Part shown: one piece after another, positions 37,926 to 45,045 of the stretch
Numbering within the stretch: the first letter of the stretch is position 1
How the letters are laid out: every line of letters begins with the position of its first letter
From: Allochromatium palmeri
GTDB taxonomy: Bacteria; Pseudomonadota; Gammaproteobacteria; Chromatiales; Chromatiaceae
Assembly: GCF_009720725.1 (NCBI RefSeq)
Contig: NZ_WNKT01000033.1
Coordinates: forward strand, 1-45,045
Direction: 5' to 3'
DNA length: 45,045 bases
The notes under the pieces: model-generated
Database searches by the model: none
The model's input: only the letters and a program-made list of their open reading frames with translations
What the model was told of the DNA's origin: nothing
Made by a program: the position numbers and the translations under genes

Positions 37926-38515
37926 AGCCCTTGAAGGTCATCCTCGTCACCGTGCTTGCCGGTGGCATCAGCATCGGCACCGCCATCGTCAGTCAACACT
38001 GGATCGGCGCTGAGGAAGGAGACGGAGGCGGGCGCCAGGCGCACTCCGAGCACTCAACCGAGCCGCTGCAAACCCTGCCCGACTTTCGTCTGACCGATCT
38101 CGATGGACACGAGGTCGCCAGCAGCGCCTGGGCCGGCAAGGTGCTGGTGCTCAATTTCTGGGCCACCTGGTGTCCGCCCTGCCTGTCCGAGATCCCGCGT
38201 TTCGTCGAGATCCAGGAACGGCTGCTGGAGTCCGGCGTACAGTTCGTCGGCATCGCCGTCGATCAGATCGAGGACGTGCGCGCCTTCGTCGCCGGGCAAC
38301 CGGTCAACTATCCGCTCCTGATCGCCACGCCCGAGGTGCTCAAGCTCTCGGTCCAGCTCGGCAACCGGCTGGAGGTGCTGCCCTTCACCGTGATCTTCGA
38401 TCGGCGTGGGCGGCGCGTCCACGGTCAGATCGGTGAACTGAGCGCCGAAGAGCTGAGCGAGTACCTCGATCCACTGCTCGTGAGAGAGGGGCCGCGCGTG
38501 TCGCGCACACCCTGA
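37922..38515 (+). CDS. TlpA/ResA-like membrane-anchored thioredoxin
   Basis: A 197-residue periplasmic thiol-disulfide protein. An N-terminal signal anchor (~4-25) precedes a thioredoxin-like domain with the active site FWATWCPPCLSEIP (C84, C87), the redox motif usual for TlpA/ResA/CcmG-type reductases. A cis-Pro is visible in LEVLPFTVIFD. It overlaps dsbD by four bases, so DsbD is its likely electron donor. Possible roles are cytochrome c maturation or repair of periplasmic disulfides. The partner cannot be named from this window. Confidence 0.9.
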   Translation: MKPLKVILVTVLAGGISIGTAIVSQHWIGAEEGDGGGRQAHSEHSTEPLQTLPDFRLTDLDGHEVASSAWAGKVLVLNFWATWCPPCLSEIPRFVEIQERLLESGVQFVGIAVDQIEDVRAFVAGQPVNYPLLIATPEVLKLSVQLGNRLEVLPFTVIFDRRGRRVHGQIGELSAEELSEYLDPLLVREGPRVSRTP

Positions 38516-38630
38516 TCATCTCTGGACAAGATCCGACGAAATCCGGACAATTCGAGGCGATTTGCCGCCGATTCCGGCCGGACGGCAATGACGCACATCC
38601 TTCCCCTTTGGTCTGCAAGGCAGTCGCGCC

Positions 38631-39092
38631 ATGGCCTCGATCCTGGTCCTGAATGGACCCAATCTCAATCTGCTCGGTACTCGCGAACCCGGTCACTACG
38701 GGCGCGTCACGCTGGCCGATATCGAGCGCCAGCTCGTGGCGATGGCGCATGAAGCCGGCCACGCGCTGGACTTCGTGCAGAGCAACGCCGAGCACGTCCT
38801 CATCGAGGCCATTCACCAGGCCGGGCGCGACGGGGTGCGTTTCATCCTCATCAATCCGGCCGCCTTCACCCACACCAGCGTCGCCTTGCGCGATGCCCTG
38901 CTGGCCGTGGCCATCCCCTTCATCGAGGTGCACCTGTCGAATGTGCATGCTCGCGAGCCATTTCGCGCCCATTCCTATTTCTCTGACATCGCGGTGGGCG
39001 TGATCTGCGGACTCGGGGCCGAGGGGTATGCGCTGGCGCTCCGCGCCGCGCTTGGTCGACTGGCTCAGAACCCAACGAACGAGAACCACTGA
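38631..39092 (+). CDS. aroQ: Type II 3-dehydroquinate dehydratase
   Basis: Dehydrates 3-dehydroquinate in the shikimate pathway. The 153-residue dodecameric type is identified by [20 protein letters not shown] at the N terminus (catalytic Tyr is the last Tyr of GHYG), [34 protein letters not shown] and [17 protein letters not shown]. It begins the aroQ-accB-accC cluster typical of gammaproteobacteria. The 115 bases before it hold no gene, only a TTGCCG/CGGCAA inverted repeat at 38562-38588. Confidence 0.97.
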   Translation: MASILVLNGPNLNLLGTREPGHYGRVTLADIERQLVAMAHEAGHALDFVQSNAEHVLIEAIHQAGRDGVRFILINPAAFTHTSVALRDALLAVAIPFIEVHLSNVHAREPFRAHSYFSDIAVGVICGLGAEGYALALRAALGRLAQNPTNENH

Positions 39093-39096
39093 AACG

Positions 39097-39573
39097 ATGG
39101 ATATCCGCAAGGTCAAGAAGCTGATCGAGTTGTTGGAGCAATCCGACGTCGCCGAGATCGAAATCCACGAGGGCGAGGAATCGGTACGCATCAGCCGCCA
39201 GGTGAGCGGCGGTGCCATGCCGTTCTACATGCCCCAGGGCATGCCGATGTCGATGCCCATGGCCGGCGGCGCGCCCCAGCCGGCCGCCGCACCAGCGCCG
39301 ACCCAGCCAGCGGGCGATGACGAGGAGGACGAACTCACCGGCAACCTGGTGCGCTCGCCCATGGTCGGCACCTTCTATCGCGCGCCCTCGCCGGGGTCCA
39401 AGCCCTTCGTCGAGGAAGGCCAGTCGGTCAAGGCCGGCGATACGCTCTGCATCATCGAGGCCATGAAGATCCTCAACCAGATCGAGAGCGACCACTCCGG
39501 AACGGTCAAGCGCATCCTGGTCGAGAATGGTCAACCGGTTGAGTACAACCAGCCGCTGTTCCTGATCGACTGA
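39097..39573 (+). CDS. accB: Biotin carboxyl carrier protein of acetyl-CoA carboxylase
   Basis: A 158-residue carrier that holds the biotin shuttled between AccC and AccAD. An N-terminal helical part ([17 protein letters not shown]) is followed by a Met/Pro/Ala-rich flexible linker and the biotinyl domain. The biotin Lys is in [15 protein letters not shown]. Its ATG lies four bases after the aroQ stop; ribosome site is weak, so coupling to aroQ is likely. accC follows after 11 bases. Confidence 0.97.
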   Translation: MDIRKVKKLIELLEQSDVAEIEIHEGEESVRISRQVSGGAMPFYMPQGMPMSMPMAGGAPQPAAAPAPTQPAGDDEEDELTGNLVRSPMVGTFYRAPSPGSKPFVEEGQSVKAGDTLCIIEAMKILNQIESDHSGTVKRILVENGQPVEYNQPLFLID

Positions 39574-39584
39574 GGTCTGACATT

Positions 39585-40934
39585 ATGTCTGCAATGATCG
39601 AGAAGGTTCTGATCGCCAACCGTGGCGAGATCGCGCTGCGCATCCTGCGTGCCTGTCGCGAACTCGGCATCAAGACGGTCGCCGTCCATTCCGAAGCCGA
39701 CCGCGATCTCAAGCATGTCTTGCTCGCCGACGAGTCGGTGTGTATCGGCCCGGCAGCCGCGATGCAAAGCTACCTGAACGTTCCGGCGCTCATCAGTGCC
39801 GCGGAGGTCACGGATACGGTTGCCATCCACCCCGGCTATGGTTTTCTGTCTGAGAACGCTGATTTTGCCGAGCGCGTCGAGAAGTCGGGCTTCATCTTCA
39901 TCGGCCCGCGTCCCGAGACCATTCGCCTGATGGGCGACAAGGTCTCGGCCATCGCGGCGATGAAGGAAGCCGGCGTGCCCTGTGTGCCGGGGTCCGACGG
40001 TCCGATCGACGACAACAAGAAGCGCACCCTGGAGCTGGCGCGCGAGATCGGCTATCCGATCATGATCAAGTCGTCGGGCGGTGGTGGTGGGCGCGGGATG
40101 CGTGTGGTGCACTCCGAAGCGACCCTGCTCAACGCCATCGCGCTGACCAAGGCCGAAGCCGCAGCGGCCTTCAACAACGACATGGTCTACATGGAGAAGT
40201 ACCTGGAGAACCCGCGTCACGTCGAGTTCCAGGTCTTGGCCGACCAGATGGGCAACGCCATCCATCTCGGCGAGCGCGACTGCTCGATGCAGCGGCGTCA
40301 TCAGAAGGTGGTCGAGGAAGCACCCGCACCGGGCATTACCGAGGCCCAGCGGCGCGAGATCGGCGAGCGTTGCGCGGCCGCCTGTCGGTCGATCGGCTAT
40401 CGCGGGGCGGGGACGTTCGAGTTCCTCTACGAGAACGGGCAGTTCTATTTCATCGAAATGAACACCCGCGTCCAGGTCGAGCATCCGGTCACCGAGATGG
40501 TCACGGGCGTGGACATCGTCAAGGAACAGATTCTGATCGCCGCCGGCGAGCCGCTGCGCTATCGGCAGGAAGACATCCAGATGCGCGGGCATGCCATTGA
40601 GTGCCGCATCAACGCCGAGCATCCCGAGACCTTTATGCCCAGTCCGGGCAAGATCACCGACTTCCACGCGCCGGGCGGTCCGGGGGTGCGGATCGAGACC
40701 CATATCTACTCGGGCTATACCGTGCCCTGTCACTATGACTCGATGATCGGCAAGCTCATCACCCACGGCGAGGATCGTGATTCGGCGGTAGCGCGTATGT
40801 GCAATGCCTTGCGCGAGACGATCATCGAAGGCATCCACTCCAACATCAAGCTTCAGCGCTCGATCATGCGCGATGGCGCCTTCCTCGCCGGTGGCACCAA
40901 TATCCACTATCTGGAAAAGATGCTCGGTCTCTAG
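39585..40934 (+). CDS. accC: Acetyl-CoA carboxylase biotin carboxylase subunit
   Basis: ATP-grasp enzyme that carboxylates AccB-biotin. The 449 residues include the N-terminal [19 protein letters not shown], the Gly-rich ATP loop [14 protein letters not shown] (~162-175), [29 protein letters not shown] and the signature [17 protein letters not shown] (~289-305). It closes the aroQ-accB-accC unit and is followed by a bidirectional hairpin terminator. Confidence 0.97.
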   Translation: MSAMIEKVLIANRGEIALRILRACRELGIKTVAVHSEADRDLKHVLLADESVCIGPAAAMQSYLNVPALISAAEVTDTVAIHPGYGFLSENADFAERVEKSGFIFIGPRPETIRLMGDKVSAIAAMKEAGVPCVPGSDGPIDDNKKRTLELAREIGYPIMIKSSGGGGGRGMRVVHSEATLLNAIALTKAEAAAAFNNDMVYMEKYLENPRHVEFQVLADQMGNAIHLGERDCSMQRRHQKVVEEAPAPGITEAQRREIGERCAAACRSIGYRGAGTFEFLYENGQFYFIEMNTRVQVEHPVTEMVTGVDIVKEQILIAAGEPLRYRQEDIQMRGHAIECRINAEHPETFMPSPGKITDFHAPGGPGVRIETHIYSGYTVPCHYDSMIGKLITHGEDRDSAVARMCNALRETIIEGIHSNIKLQRSIMRDGAFLAGGTNIHYLEKMLGL

Positions 40935-40977
40935 CCGTCGGGTGTTCGCCGTTCCCGGCAAACCTCGAACAACAAAA

Positions 40978-41009
40978 ACGCCTCGGCTCAAGGAGCACGA
41001 GGCGTCTTT
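40978..41009. terminator. Bidirectional terminator between accC and the sulfur-globule-like gene
   Basis: Stem ACGCCTCG (40978-40985) with CGAGGCGT (40998-41005), extended by GCTC/GAGC inside around AAG with a one-base bulge. An A-run lies on the left and CTTT on the right. It serves two convergent genes, with the stronger T-run for the leftward one. Confidence 0.75.
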
Positions 41010-41061
41010 ATGTGGCCGCGATCACTCACGGCCGGGCCGTTCAGCCGAGCGGGGTCACAGG

Positions 41062-41460
41062 TTAACGGCTCGGAGCCGCCTGTGGCTGGGCTGGAACAGC
41101 GGGCATCTGGGGCGGCATGGCACCATAAGGCATTCCGCCGTAGGGCGCGCCATAACCATAGGGAGCACCATAGCCGCCGTAGGGGGCGCCGTAACCATAG
41201 GGAGCACCATAGCCATAGGGGGCGTCATAGCCGTAGCCGTAACCTTGTCCGCGACCATAGCCACGGCCATAGCCGCGTCCGCCGCCACCCATGTTCATGT
41301 TGAAGTCGCCATAGCCATCGCCGAACATGTCACCCATGTTGTCCCAGAGGCCGTTGCCGTTGCCATAGCCTGGGCCGCCCCACCAGGCGCTTGCGGAGAA
41401 GGAGGCGCCAGCGAAGAGCGCGGCGATGGCGCAAGCGGTGATCCGGTTGGATTTGATCAT
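41062..41460 (-). CDS. Sulfur-globule-protein-like secreted Gly/Tyr-rich protein
   Basis: A 132-residue secreted protein. A Sec signal peptide (~1-25, cleavage after FSASA) is followed by a mature part made largely of Gly, Tyr, Pro and Asn. It starts [11 protein letters not shown], then [28 protein letters not shown], and tandem YGYGAPYG units, ending Pro/Ala/Gln-rich. This layout matches the sulfur globule protein families that coat periplasmic sulfur inclusions in purple sulfur bacteria. The match is from pattern and composition, so another low-complexity envelope protein remains possible. AGAGGA sits eight bases before the ATG and a sigma70-type promoter lies upstream. It is monocistronic. 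Confidence 0.75.
   Translation of the reverse strand: MIKSNRITACAIAALFAGASFSASAWWGGPGYGNGNGLWDNMGDMFGDGYGDFNMNMGGGGRGYGRGYGRGQGYGYGYDAPYGYGAPYGYGAPYGGYGAPYGYGAPYGGMPYGAMPPQMPAVPAQPQAAPSR
41153..41214. repeat. 39-bp-period direct repeat inside the Gly/Tyr-rich gene
   Basis: An identical 23-base unit occurs at 41153-41175 and 41192-41214, 39 bases apart. This corresponds to a 13-residue period built on YGYGAPYG. Shorter, imperfect copies flank it. The repeat makes the gene prone to length change by slippage. Confidence 0.85.
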
Positions 41461-41498
41461 TGTGTCGTCCTCTGTTGTGGAGCCGGAATGGCTGAACC

Positions 41499-41527
41499 AG
41501 TATAGGGGTCAGGTTGAGCATCCACAA
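41499..41527 (-). promoter_or_regulatory. Sigma70-type promoter of the sulfur-globule-like gene
   Basis: On the minus strand: TTGTGG (41522-41527), a 17-base spacer and TATACT (41499-41504). Transcription would begin near 41492, about 32 bases before the ATG, with AGAGGA as ribosome site in the leader. Confidence 0.6.
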
Positions 41528-41652
41528 TGTATCTACCTTAAAAAGTTTTAACGGCGTCGATCGACAAAACCTGGAACTCTATATTCCGATTGGCCATGCC
41601 TGTACGGGGGCGTCGGTCGGATGCCTGTGAGCTTTTTTGAAGGAGGCAAACC

Positions 41653-42678
41653 TTGGAACAGAGTCCAAATCTGGAGTTGCACAAGGGTCGCAGCGCCCAT
41701 GCGGATGCCGCGCCCGATCTGGCCGGGCGCTTTGGCGCGTTGCGCGATCAGATCGCGCGCGGCATCCTGGGTCAGCGCACCCTGGTCGAGCGTCTGCTGA
41801 TCGCGTTGCTGGCGGATGGACATCTGCTGGTCGAGGGCGCTCCGGGTCTGGCCAAGACCACGGCGGTCAAGTATCTGGCGGTCGGTCTGGAAGGTGATTT
41901 CCATCGCGTCCAGTTCACGCCGGATCTGCTGCCGGCGGATCTCACCGGCACCGAGATCTATCGGCCGCATGATGGCAGTTTCCGTTTCGATCGCGGCCCC
42001 ATCTTCCACAATCTGCTGCTAGCCGATGAGGTCAACCGCGCCCCGGCCAAGGTGCAGTCGGCACTGCTGGAGGCCATGGGCGAGCGTCAGGTCACGGTCG
42101 GGCGCGAGACCTATCCGCTTCCGGAACTCTTTCTGGTCATGGCGACCCAGAATCCGATCGAACAGGAGGGCACCTATCCGCTCCCGGAAGCCCAGCTCGA
42201 CCGCTTCCTGCTGCATGTGCGCGTCGATTACCCGGACCTGGAGACCGAGCGCGCCATCCTGCGGCTCAACCGCGATCAGGCCAGAGGCGATCAGGCGCCG
42301 CGGGAATCCGCCGTGGTGCTGACCCAGGCTGAGGTCTTCGCCGCACGGCGGGCCATTCTCGATCTTTATATGGCGCCCGAGGTCGAGGACTATCTGGTGC
42401 ATCTGGTGATGGCGACACGCCGCCCCGGTGCCTATGCGCGCGATCTCGATGGCTGGCTACGGTTTGGCGCCAGTCCGCGCGCGACCATTGCCCTGGATCG
42501 CTGTGCCCGCGCCCGCGCCTGGTTGGCCGGACGCGATTTCGTCTCGCCCGAGGACGTCCAGGCGCTCGCGCCCGACGTGCTGCGCCATCGGGTGCTGCTG
42601 TCCTATGAAGCCGAGGCCGAAGGGCGCTGTGCGGATGATTTCGTCACGGCGCTGCTGGCGCGTGTTCCGGCACCTTGA
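41653..42678 (+). CDS. MoxR-family AAA+ ATPase
   Basis: A 341-residue MoxR ATPase, the family that acts with VWA-domain partners in folding or activating protein complexes. Walker A is VEGAPGLAKTTAVKYL (~59-74) and Walker B LLLADEVNRAP (~118-128). The sensor region ATQNPIEQEGTYPLPEAQLD and the family motif GRETYPLPELFLVMATQ are intact. It starts with TTG at 41653, preceded by a near-perfect AGGAGG at six bases. It is followed by DUF58 and DUF4381 genes, the usual MoxR operon partners. Confidence 0.93.
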   Translation: MEQSPNLELHKGRSAHADAAPDLAGRFGALRDQIARGILGQRTLVERLLIALLADGHLLVEGAPGLAKTTAVKYLAVGLEGDFHRVQFTPDLLPADLTGTEIYRPHDGSFRFDRGPIFHNLLLADEVNRAPAKVQSALLEAMGERQVTVGRETYPLPELFLVMATQNPIEQEGTYPLPEAQLDRFLLHVRVDYPDLETERAILRLNRDQARGDQAPRESAVVLTQAEVFAARRAILDLYMAPEVEDYLVHLVMATRRPGAYARDLDGWLRFGASPRATIALDRCARARAWLAGRDFVSPEDVQALAPDVLRHRVLLSYEAEAEGRCADDFVTALLARVPAP

Positions 42679-42691
42679 GCCGCATCCAGTC

Positions 42692-43636
42692 ATGGCCGAT
42701 TCAAACGAGCAGACTGCAAACGGCTTCCGTGCCGATCTGCGTGAACTCATCGCGCTCCGTGCCCAGGCACGGCGGCTGGATCTGGCTCCGCGCGGGCGGG
42801 TGCTGGCCACGCGCAGCGGTGGTCATCTGTCGCGCTTTCGCGGTCGCGGCATGGAGTTCGACGAGTCGCGTGTCTATTTGCCGGGTGATGATCCGCGCAA
42901 TATGGACTGGCGCGTGACCGCACGCGCCGGGACGCCGCATGTGAAGCTATTCCGCGAGGAGCGCGAGCGGCCGGTGTGGCTGCTGGTCGATCAGGGGCCA
43001 TCGATGCAGTTTGGGACGCGCGTGGCCTTCAAGTCGGTCGTGGCCGCGCGCGTGGCGGCGCTGCTCGGATGGGCGGCCGTGGATCGAGGCGACCGGGTCG
43101 GCGGACTGGTGTTCGACGAGTCACGCCATCTGGAGCGACGGCCGGCCGCGCGCGGCACAGGTCTGCTGCCGCTGCTCGAACGCCTGGCCACGCCGGTGGC
43201 GATGGGGGAGGGCGGTCATGTCCGGCTCGCCGGGGCGGCGGCACATCTGGCCGCGCTGGTTCGTCCCGGCAGCCTGATCGCTTTGATCAGTGACTTCAGC
43301 GATCTCGACGAGCGCGATGGCGCCTGGATCGCGCGTCTGGCCTCGGGGAGTGAATTGCTGCTCGTCCTGGTCCATGATCCGATCGAAGCAAAGGCGCCAC
43401 CTGCTGGGCGGTATCCGGTGCTGATGGGCCAGCGGCGCGGGATTCTGGACCTGACCGGTGCGGGAGCGCGGACGCGCTATCAGGCGGCGTTCGAACAGCG
43501 TCTGGCGCTCTTGGAACGGCTGGCACGGCTCCATGGCGCGCACTGGCTGCGGTTATCGACCGGCGATCCGGTCGGCCCGGCCCTGGCGCTCGCCCTCGGA
43601 GCGCGGCGGGCGCTTCATCCGGCGAGGCAGGCATGA
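42692..43636 (+). CDS. DUF58 / VWA-like protein of a MoxR operon
   Basis: A 314-residue DUF58 protein. The family core FRGRGMEFDESRVYLPGDDP with RNMDWRVTARAG (~46-76) is clear, followed by a VWA-like fold. The metal-site motif reads LLVDQGPSMQFG, so the DxSxS order is altered (Gly in place of the first Ser). The Asp in LISDFSDLDERDG is present. The ATG at 42692 is chosen because upstream in-frame sequence lies inside the moxR gene. It overlaps the next gene by four bases. Confidence 0.9.
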   Translation: MADSNEQTANGFRADLRELIALRAQARRLDLAPRGRVLATRSGGHLSRFRGRGMEFDESRVYLPGDDPRNMDWRVTARAGTPHVKLFREERERPVWLLVDQGPSMQFGTRVAFKSVVAARVAALLGWAAVDRGDRVGGLVFDESRHLERRPAARGTGLLPLLERLATPVAMGEGGHVRLAGAAAHLAALVRPGSLIALISDFSDLDERDGAWIARLASGSELLLVLVHDPIEAKAPPAGRYPVLMGQRRGILDLTGAGARTRYQAAFEQRLALLERLARLHGAHWLRLSTGDPVGPALALALGARRALHPARQA

Positions 43637-44181
43637 TGGCTGATCCCCTGGCTGATTTGCGTGACTGGCATCTGCCCGATCCGGTGTCCTGGTGGCCGCT
43701 GGCGCCGGGCTGGTGGCTGTTGGCGGCTGTGGTTCTGGTGGCACTGGTTCTGGTGGTGCGTCGTTGGCTTCGCTGGCGAGACCAGACCGCGCTCCAGCGT
43801 GCCGCGCGGCGCGAACTCGAACGGCTGGGCCGCGAGCTGGCCGCCGATGGCGATCGGCGGCGCTATCTGGCCGAGTTGTCGCGTCTGTTGCGGCGTCTGG
43901 CGTTGGCGCGATATCCGCGCGTCCAGGTCGCAGGTTTAACCGGCGAGGACTGGCTGACCTTTCTGGATGCGACCGGCGGTGATGGCGAGTTCAGCGACGG
44001 CGTCGGGCGTGTGCTGGTCGAGTCGGCTTATCGCTCCGCCGACGAGAGTGCGTTCGACTCCGAGCAGCTCGCGGCCCTGGCCGGACGCTGGATCGACAGC
44101 GCGATCTCTGTGGCATCTATGGCTTCATCGTTCACCAGCCTGCCGTTGGCCAAACGGCCAGGAATCGAACCACGATCCTGA
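43633..44181 (+). CDS. DUF4381 membrane protein, C terminus probably altered
   Basis: A 182-residue protein with the DUF4381 pattern: LPDPVSWWPLAPGWWLL into one membrane segment (~20-42), then a basic helical part with RRYLAELSRLLRRLALARYP and LTGEDWLTFLDATGG. It is the third member of the MoxR-DUF58-DUF4381 operon. After AALAGRWIDSA (~150-160) the sequence stops looking like the family: the last ~20 residues, ending KRPGIEPRS, are read through a tRNA-like T-arm sequence. The natural C terminus may have been replaced when the downstream mobile DNA arrived. The VWA (Bat-like) genes expected next are not seen. Confidence 0.8.
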   Translation: MMADPLADLRDWHLPDPVSWWPLAPGWWLLAAVVLVALVLVVRRWLRWRDQTALQRAARRELERLGRELAADGDRRRYLAELSRLLRRLALARYPRVQVAGLTGEDWLTFLDATGGDGEFSDGVGRVLVESAYRSADESAFDSEQLAALAGRWIDSAISVASMASSFTSLPLAKRPGIEPRS

Positions 44182-44215
44182 TGCATGCAGGACGTTACCA
44201 GGCCAATTTCACCAA
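44155..44215 (-). other. tRNA-like relic
   Basis: On the minus strand the order resembles a tRNA: D-arm-like TGGTGAAATTGGCCTGGTAACG, a 5-bp stem TCCTG/CAGGA with a 7-base loop CATGCAT, and a T-loop-like GTGGTTCGATTCC. The T-stem pairs poorly, position 33 is not T, and no acceptor stem can be formed, so this is not a working tRNA. It may be a decayed tRNA or an attachment-site scar next to the IS cluster. Confidence 0.3.
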
Positions 44216-44225
44216 AGGAGGATTC

Positions 44226-44264
44226 ATGGTCATCGTTCGCTCAATTTTACCGCCCGGTTCCTGA
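44226..44264 (+). other. Short 12-codon reading frame behind a strong ribosome site
   Basis: AAAGGAGG, six bases, then ATG and only 12 codons (MVIVRSILPPGS) before TGA. The ribosome site is excellent but the product is tiny, so this is probably the start of a gene cut off by an IS insertion, or a leader of the IS1634-like remnant. The rest of 44182-44310 holds no other recognisable feature. Confidence 0.3.
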
Positions 44265-44310
44265 AAAATGAGGCAAGCTATGCGCACTTGCATCCTGAGT
44301 CAGGACACCC

Positions 44311-44620
44311 ATGGACACGGCCCCTACGGTCACCCGCATCGAACGGGTTGATGACATCCCACTACTCTTGGCGCAATTGTCCAAGATGGGGGGCGCCTCG
44401 CTGCTCGGCGAGCACTGCCCGATGCACGGAAACTGGCAAGGGCTGAGCCTCGGTGAGGTGGCGGTGGTGTGGCTGGCTTACATTCTCAGCGAGGGAGACC
44501 ATCGCCTCAACCGGGTTCAGGGCTGGGCGGGCGGTCTCTTGATGACGTTGCGGGTCGGCCTGGAGCGCCGGGCGCTGCGGGCGTTGGATGTCAGCGACGA
44601 CCGTTTGGGGCTGATACTTG
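44311..44620 (+). pseudogene. IS1634-type transposase, N-terminal (DUF4277) fragment
   Basis: The first ~103 codons encode the DUF4277 start of an IS1634-like transposase: TVTRIERVDDIPLLLAQLSK, then HGNWQGLSLGEVAVVWLAYI and LSEGDHRLNRVQGWAG. Similarity ends at about DRLGLILERL, where the sequence switches to part of a different transposase in another frame. The DDE catalytic domain is missing, so this is a dead remnant. Confidence 0.8.
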
Positions 44621-44623
44621 AGC

Positions 44624-44791
44624 GCCTATTTCGCCTTCTACAACGGCCAACGCCCTCATCAATCCCTGGGCTATCTCACGCCCGATGCTGTCTACCAATC
44701 CGGCACCGGCGGAGGAGCCAAGATCGTCGATCGCTTCGCCAAGGCCGAATCAGAACTGGGGCCGCGCCAAATCGCTGTGGTTGAGAGGTAG
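44624..44791 (+). pseudogene. IS3-family transposase (OrfB) C-terminal fragment
   Basis: A 55-residue piece ending in TAG, read in a different frame from the preceding fragment. YFAFYNGQRPHQSLGYLTPD is the hallmark C-terminal end of IS3-family OrfB proteins, just after the catalytic Glu region, followed by AVYQSGTGGGAKIVDRF. The upstream DDE core is absent. It is joined directly to the IS1634-like fragment at about 44615-44624. Confidence 0.82.
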
Positions 44792-44938
44792 AGTAGAGAG
44801 CAGGCATTCTGCATCCGTAGATCTGGCCTATCTGTTTCCGCCCCTTTCGTCTGGCGGTGCCTCACTAGTACCGCGCACTGTGAATTTTCTGGATAATCAC
44901 TCATCACTCTCCCACTGCCTGATTGTGAGTTGCCGCCC

Positions 44939-45045
44939 ATGGCCCGTCCTGCCCCGTTGATTGAGCTACCCCCTGAACCACGCACCGTCCTGGAAGGTCT
45001 GGCGCGAAGCCGCGAAACCGCCCACAGCCTGGTGCAGCGGGCGCA
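44939..45045 (+). mobile_element. IS630-like transposase, 5' part (cut by window end)
   Basis: The ATG at 44939 opens MARPAPLIELPPEPRTVLEG and continues LARSRETAHSLVQRAQ to the window edge. This is the typical N terminus of IS630-family transposases. Whether the gene is intact cannot be judged. The ~150 bases before it (44792-44938) contain no gene; the AT-richer TGTGAATTTTCTGGATAATC there may be part of the element's left end. Confidence 0.65.

Noticed and set aside
41153-41214. CRISPR-like short repeats
   Set aside because: The repeats are in frame within a coding sequence, have a 13-residue period, and the spacers are similar to each other.
44155-44215. A functional tRNA gene on the minus strand
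   Set aside because: The acceptor stem cannot be formed, the T-stem has mismatches and the base before the anticodon is not T. Kept only as a relic.

Overview
The window is GC-rich, gene-dense chromosomal DNA from a gammaproteobacterium. It is most likely a sulfur-oxidising member of the Chromatiales (purple sulfur bacteria, Chromatiaceae-like). That assignment is an inference. It rests on gammaproteobacterial gene orders (leuCDB-asd-fimV-truA-trpF, accD-folC, aroQ-accB-accC, fxsA-cutA-dsbD), a Gly/Tyr-rich secreted protein resembling sulfur globule proteins, a polysulfide-reductase-type molybdoenzyme operon, and a CrtO-type carotenoid acyltransferase homologue. No rRNA or photosynthesis gene is present to settle it.

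Layout. 1-640: AT-rich leader and a CrtO-like acyltransferase. 694-13790: a long rightward biosynthetic run of leuC, leuD, leuB, asd, fimV, truA, trpF, trpB, trpA, accD and folC, mostly overlapping or tightly spaced. 13803-19169: leftward genes for an AAA-ATPase/PD-(D/E)XK protein, thiO, ispH and purB, with a large palindromic intergenic repeat between ispH and purB. 19212-19443: tRNA-Leu(CAG) with a near-consensus promoter and a terminator. 19482-26588: rnr, rlmB and purL. 26612-26779: tRNA-Val(CAC) with promoter and terminator. 26840-32572: an FNR-like box followed by a five-gene operon. It encodes a Tat-signal molybdopterin oxidoreductase, a four-cluster ferredoxin subunit, an NrfD/PsrC-type membrane subunit, a TorD-like chaperone and a HybE-like protein. 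32588-35165: a J-domain membrane protein (leftward), a PilZ protein, and FxsA (leftward). 35323-40934: cutA, a DsbD with two N-terminal domains, a TlpA-like thioredoxin, aroQ, accB and accC. 41062-41460: the sulfur-globule-like gene with its own promoter. 41653-44181: a MoxR/DUF58/DUF4381 operon that stops where a tRNA-like relic and a patchwork of IS fragments begin (IS1634-, IS3- and IS630-like) and run to the window end.

Most genes are housekeeping: leucine, tryptophan, aspartate-family, fatty acid, folate, purine, isoprenoid and thiamine synthesis, and RNA maturation. The accessory interest lies in the molybdoenzyme operon, which I could not assign to a substrate. It has an exported catalytic subunit, unlike the cytoplasm-facing sulfite dehydrogenase SoeABC, and it carries a HybE-family protein normally associated with NiFe-hydrogenase maturation. 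Other accessory points are the sulfur-globule-like gene, the CrtO-like gene, the palindromic repeat and the chimeric IS region at the right edge.
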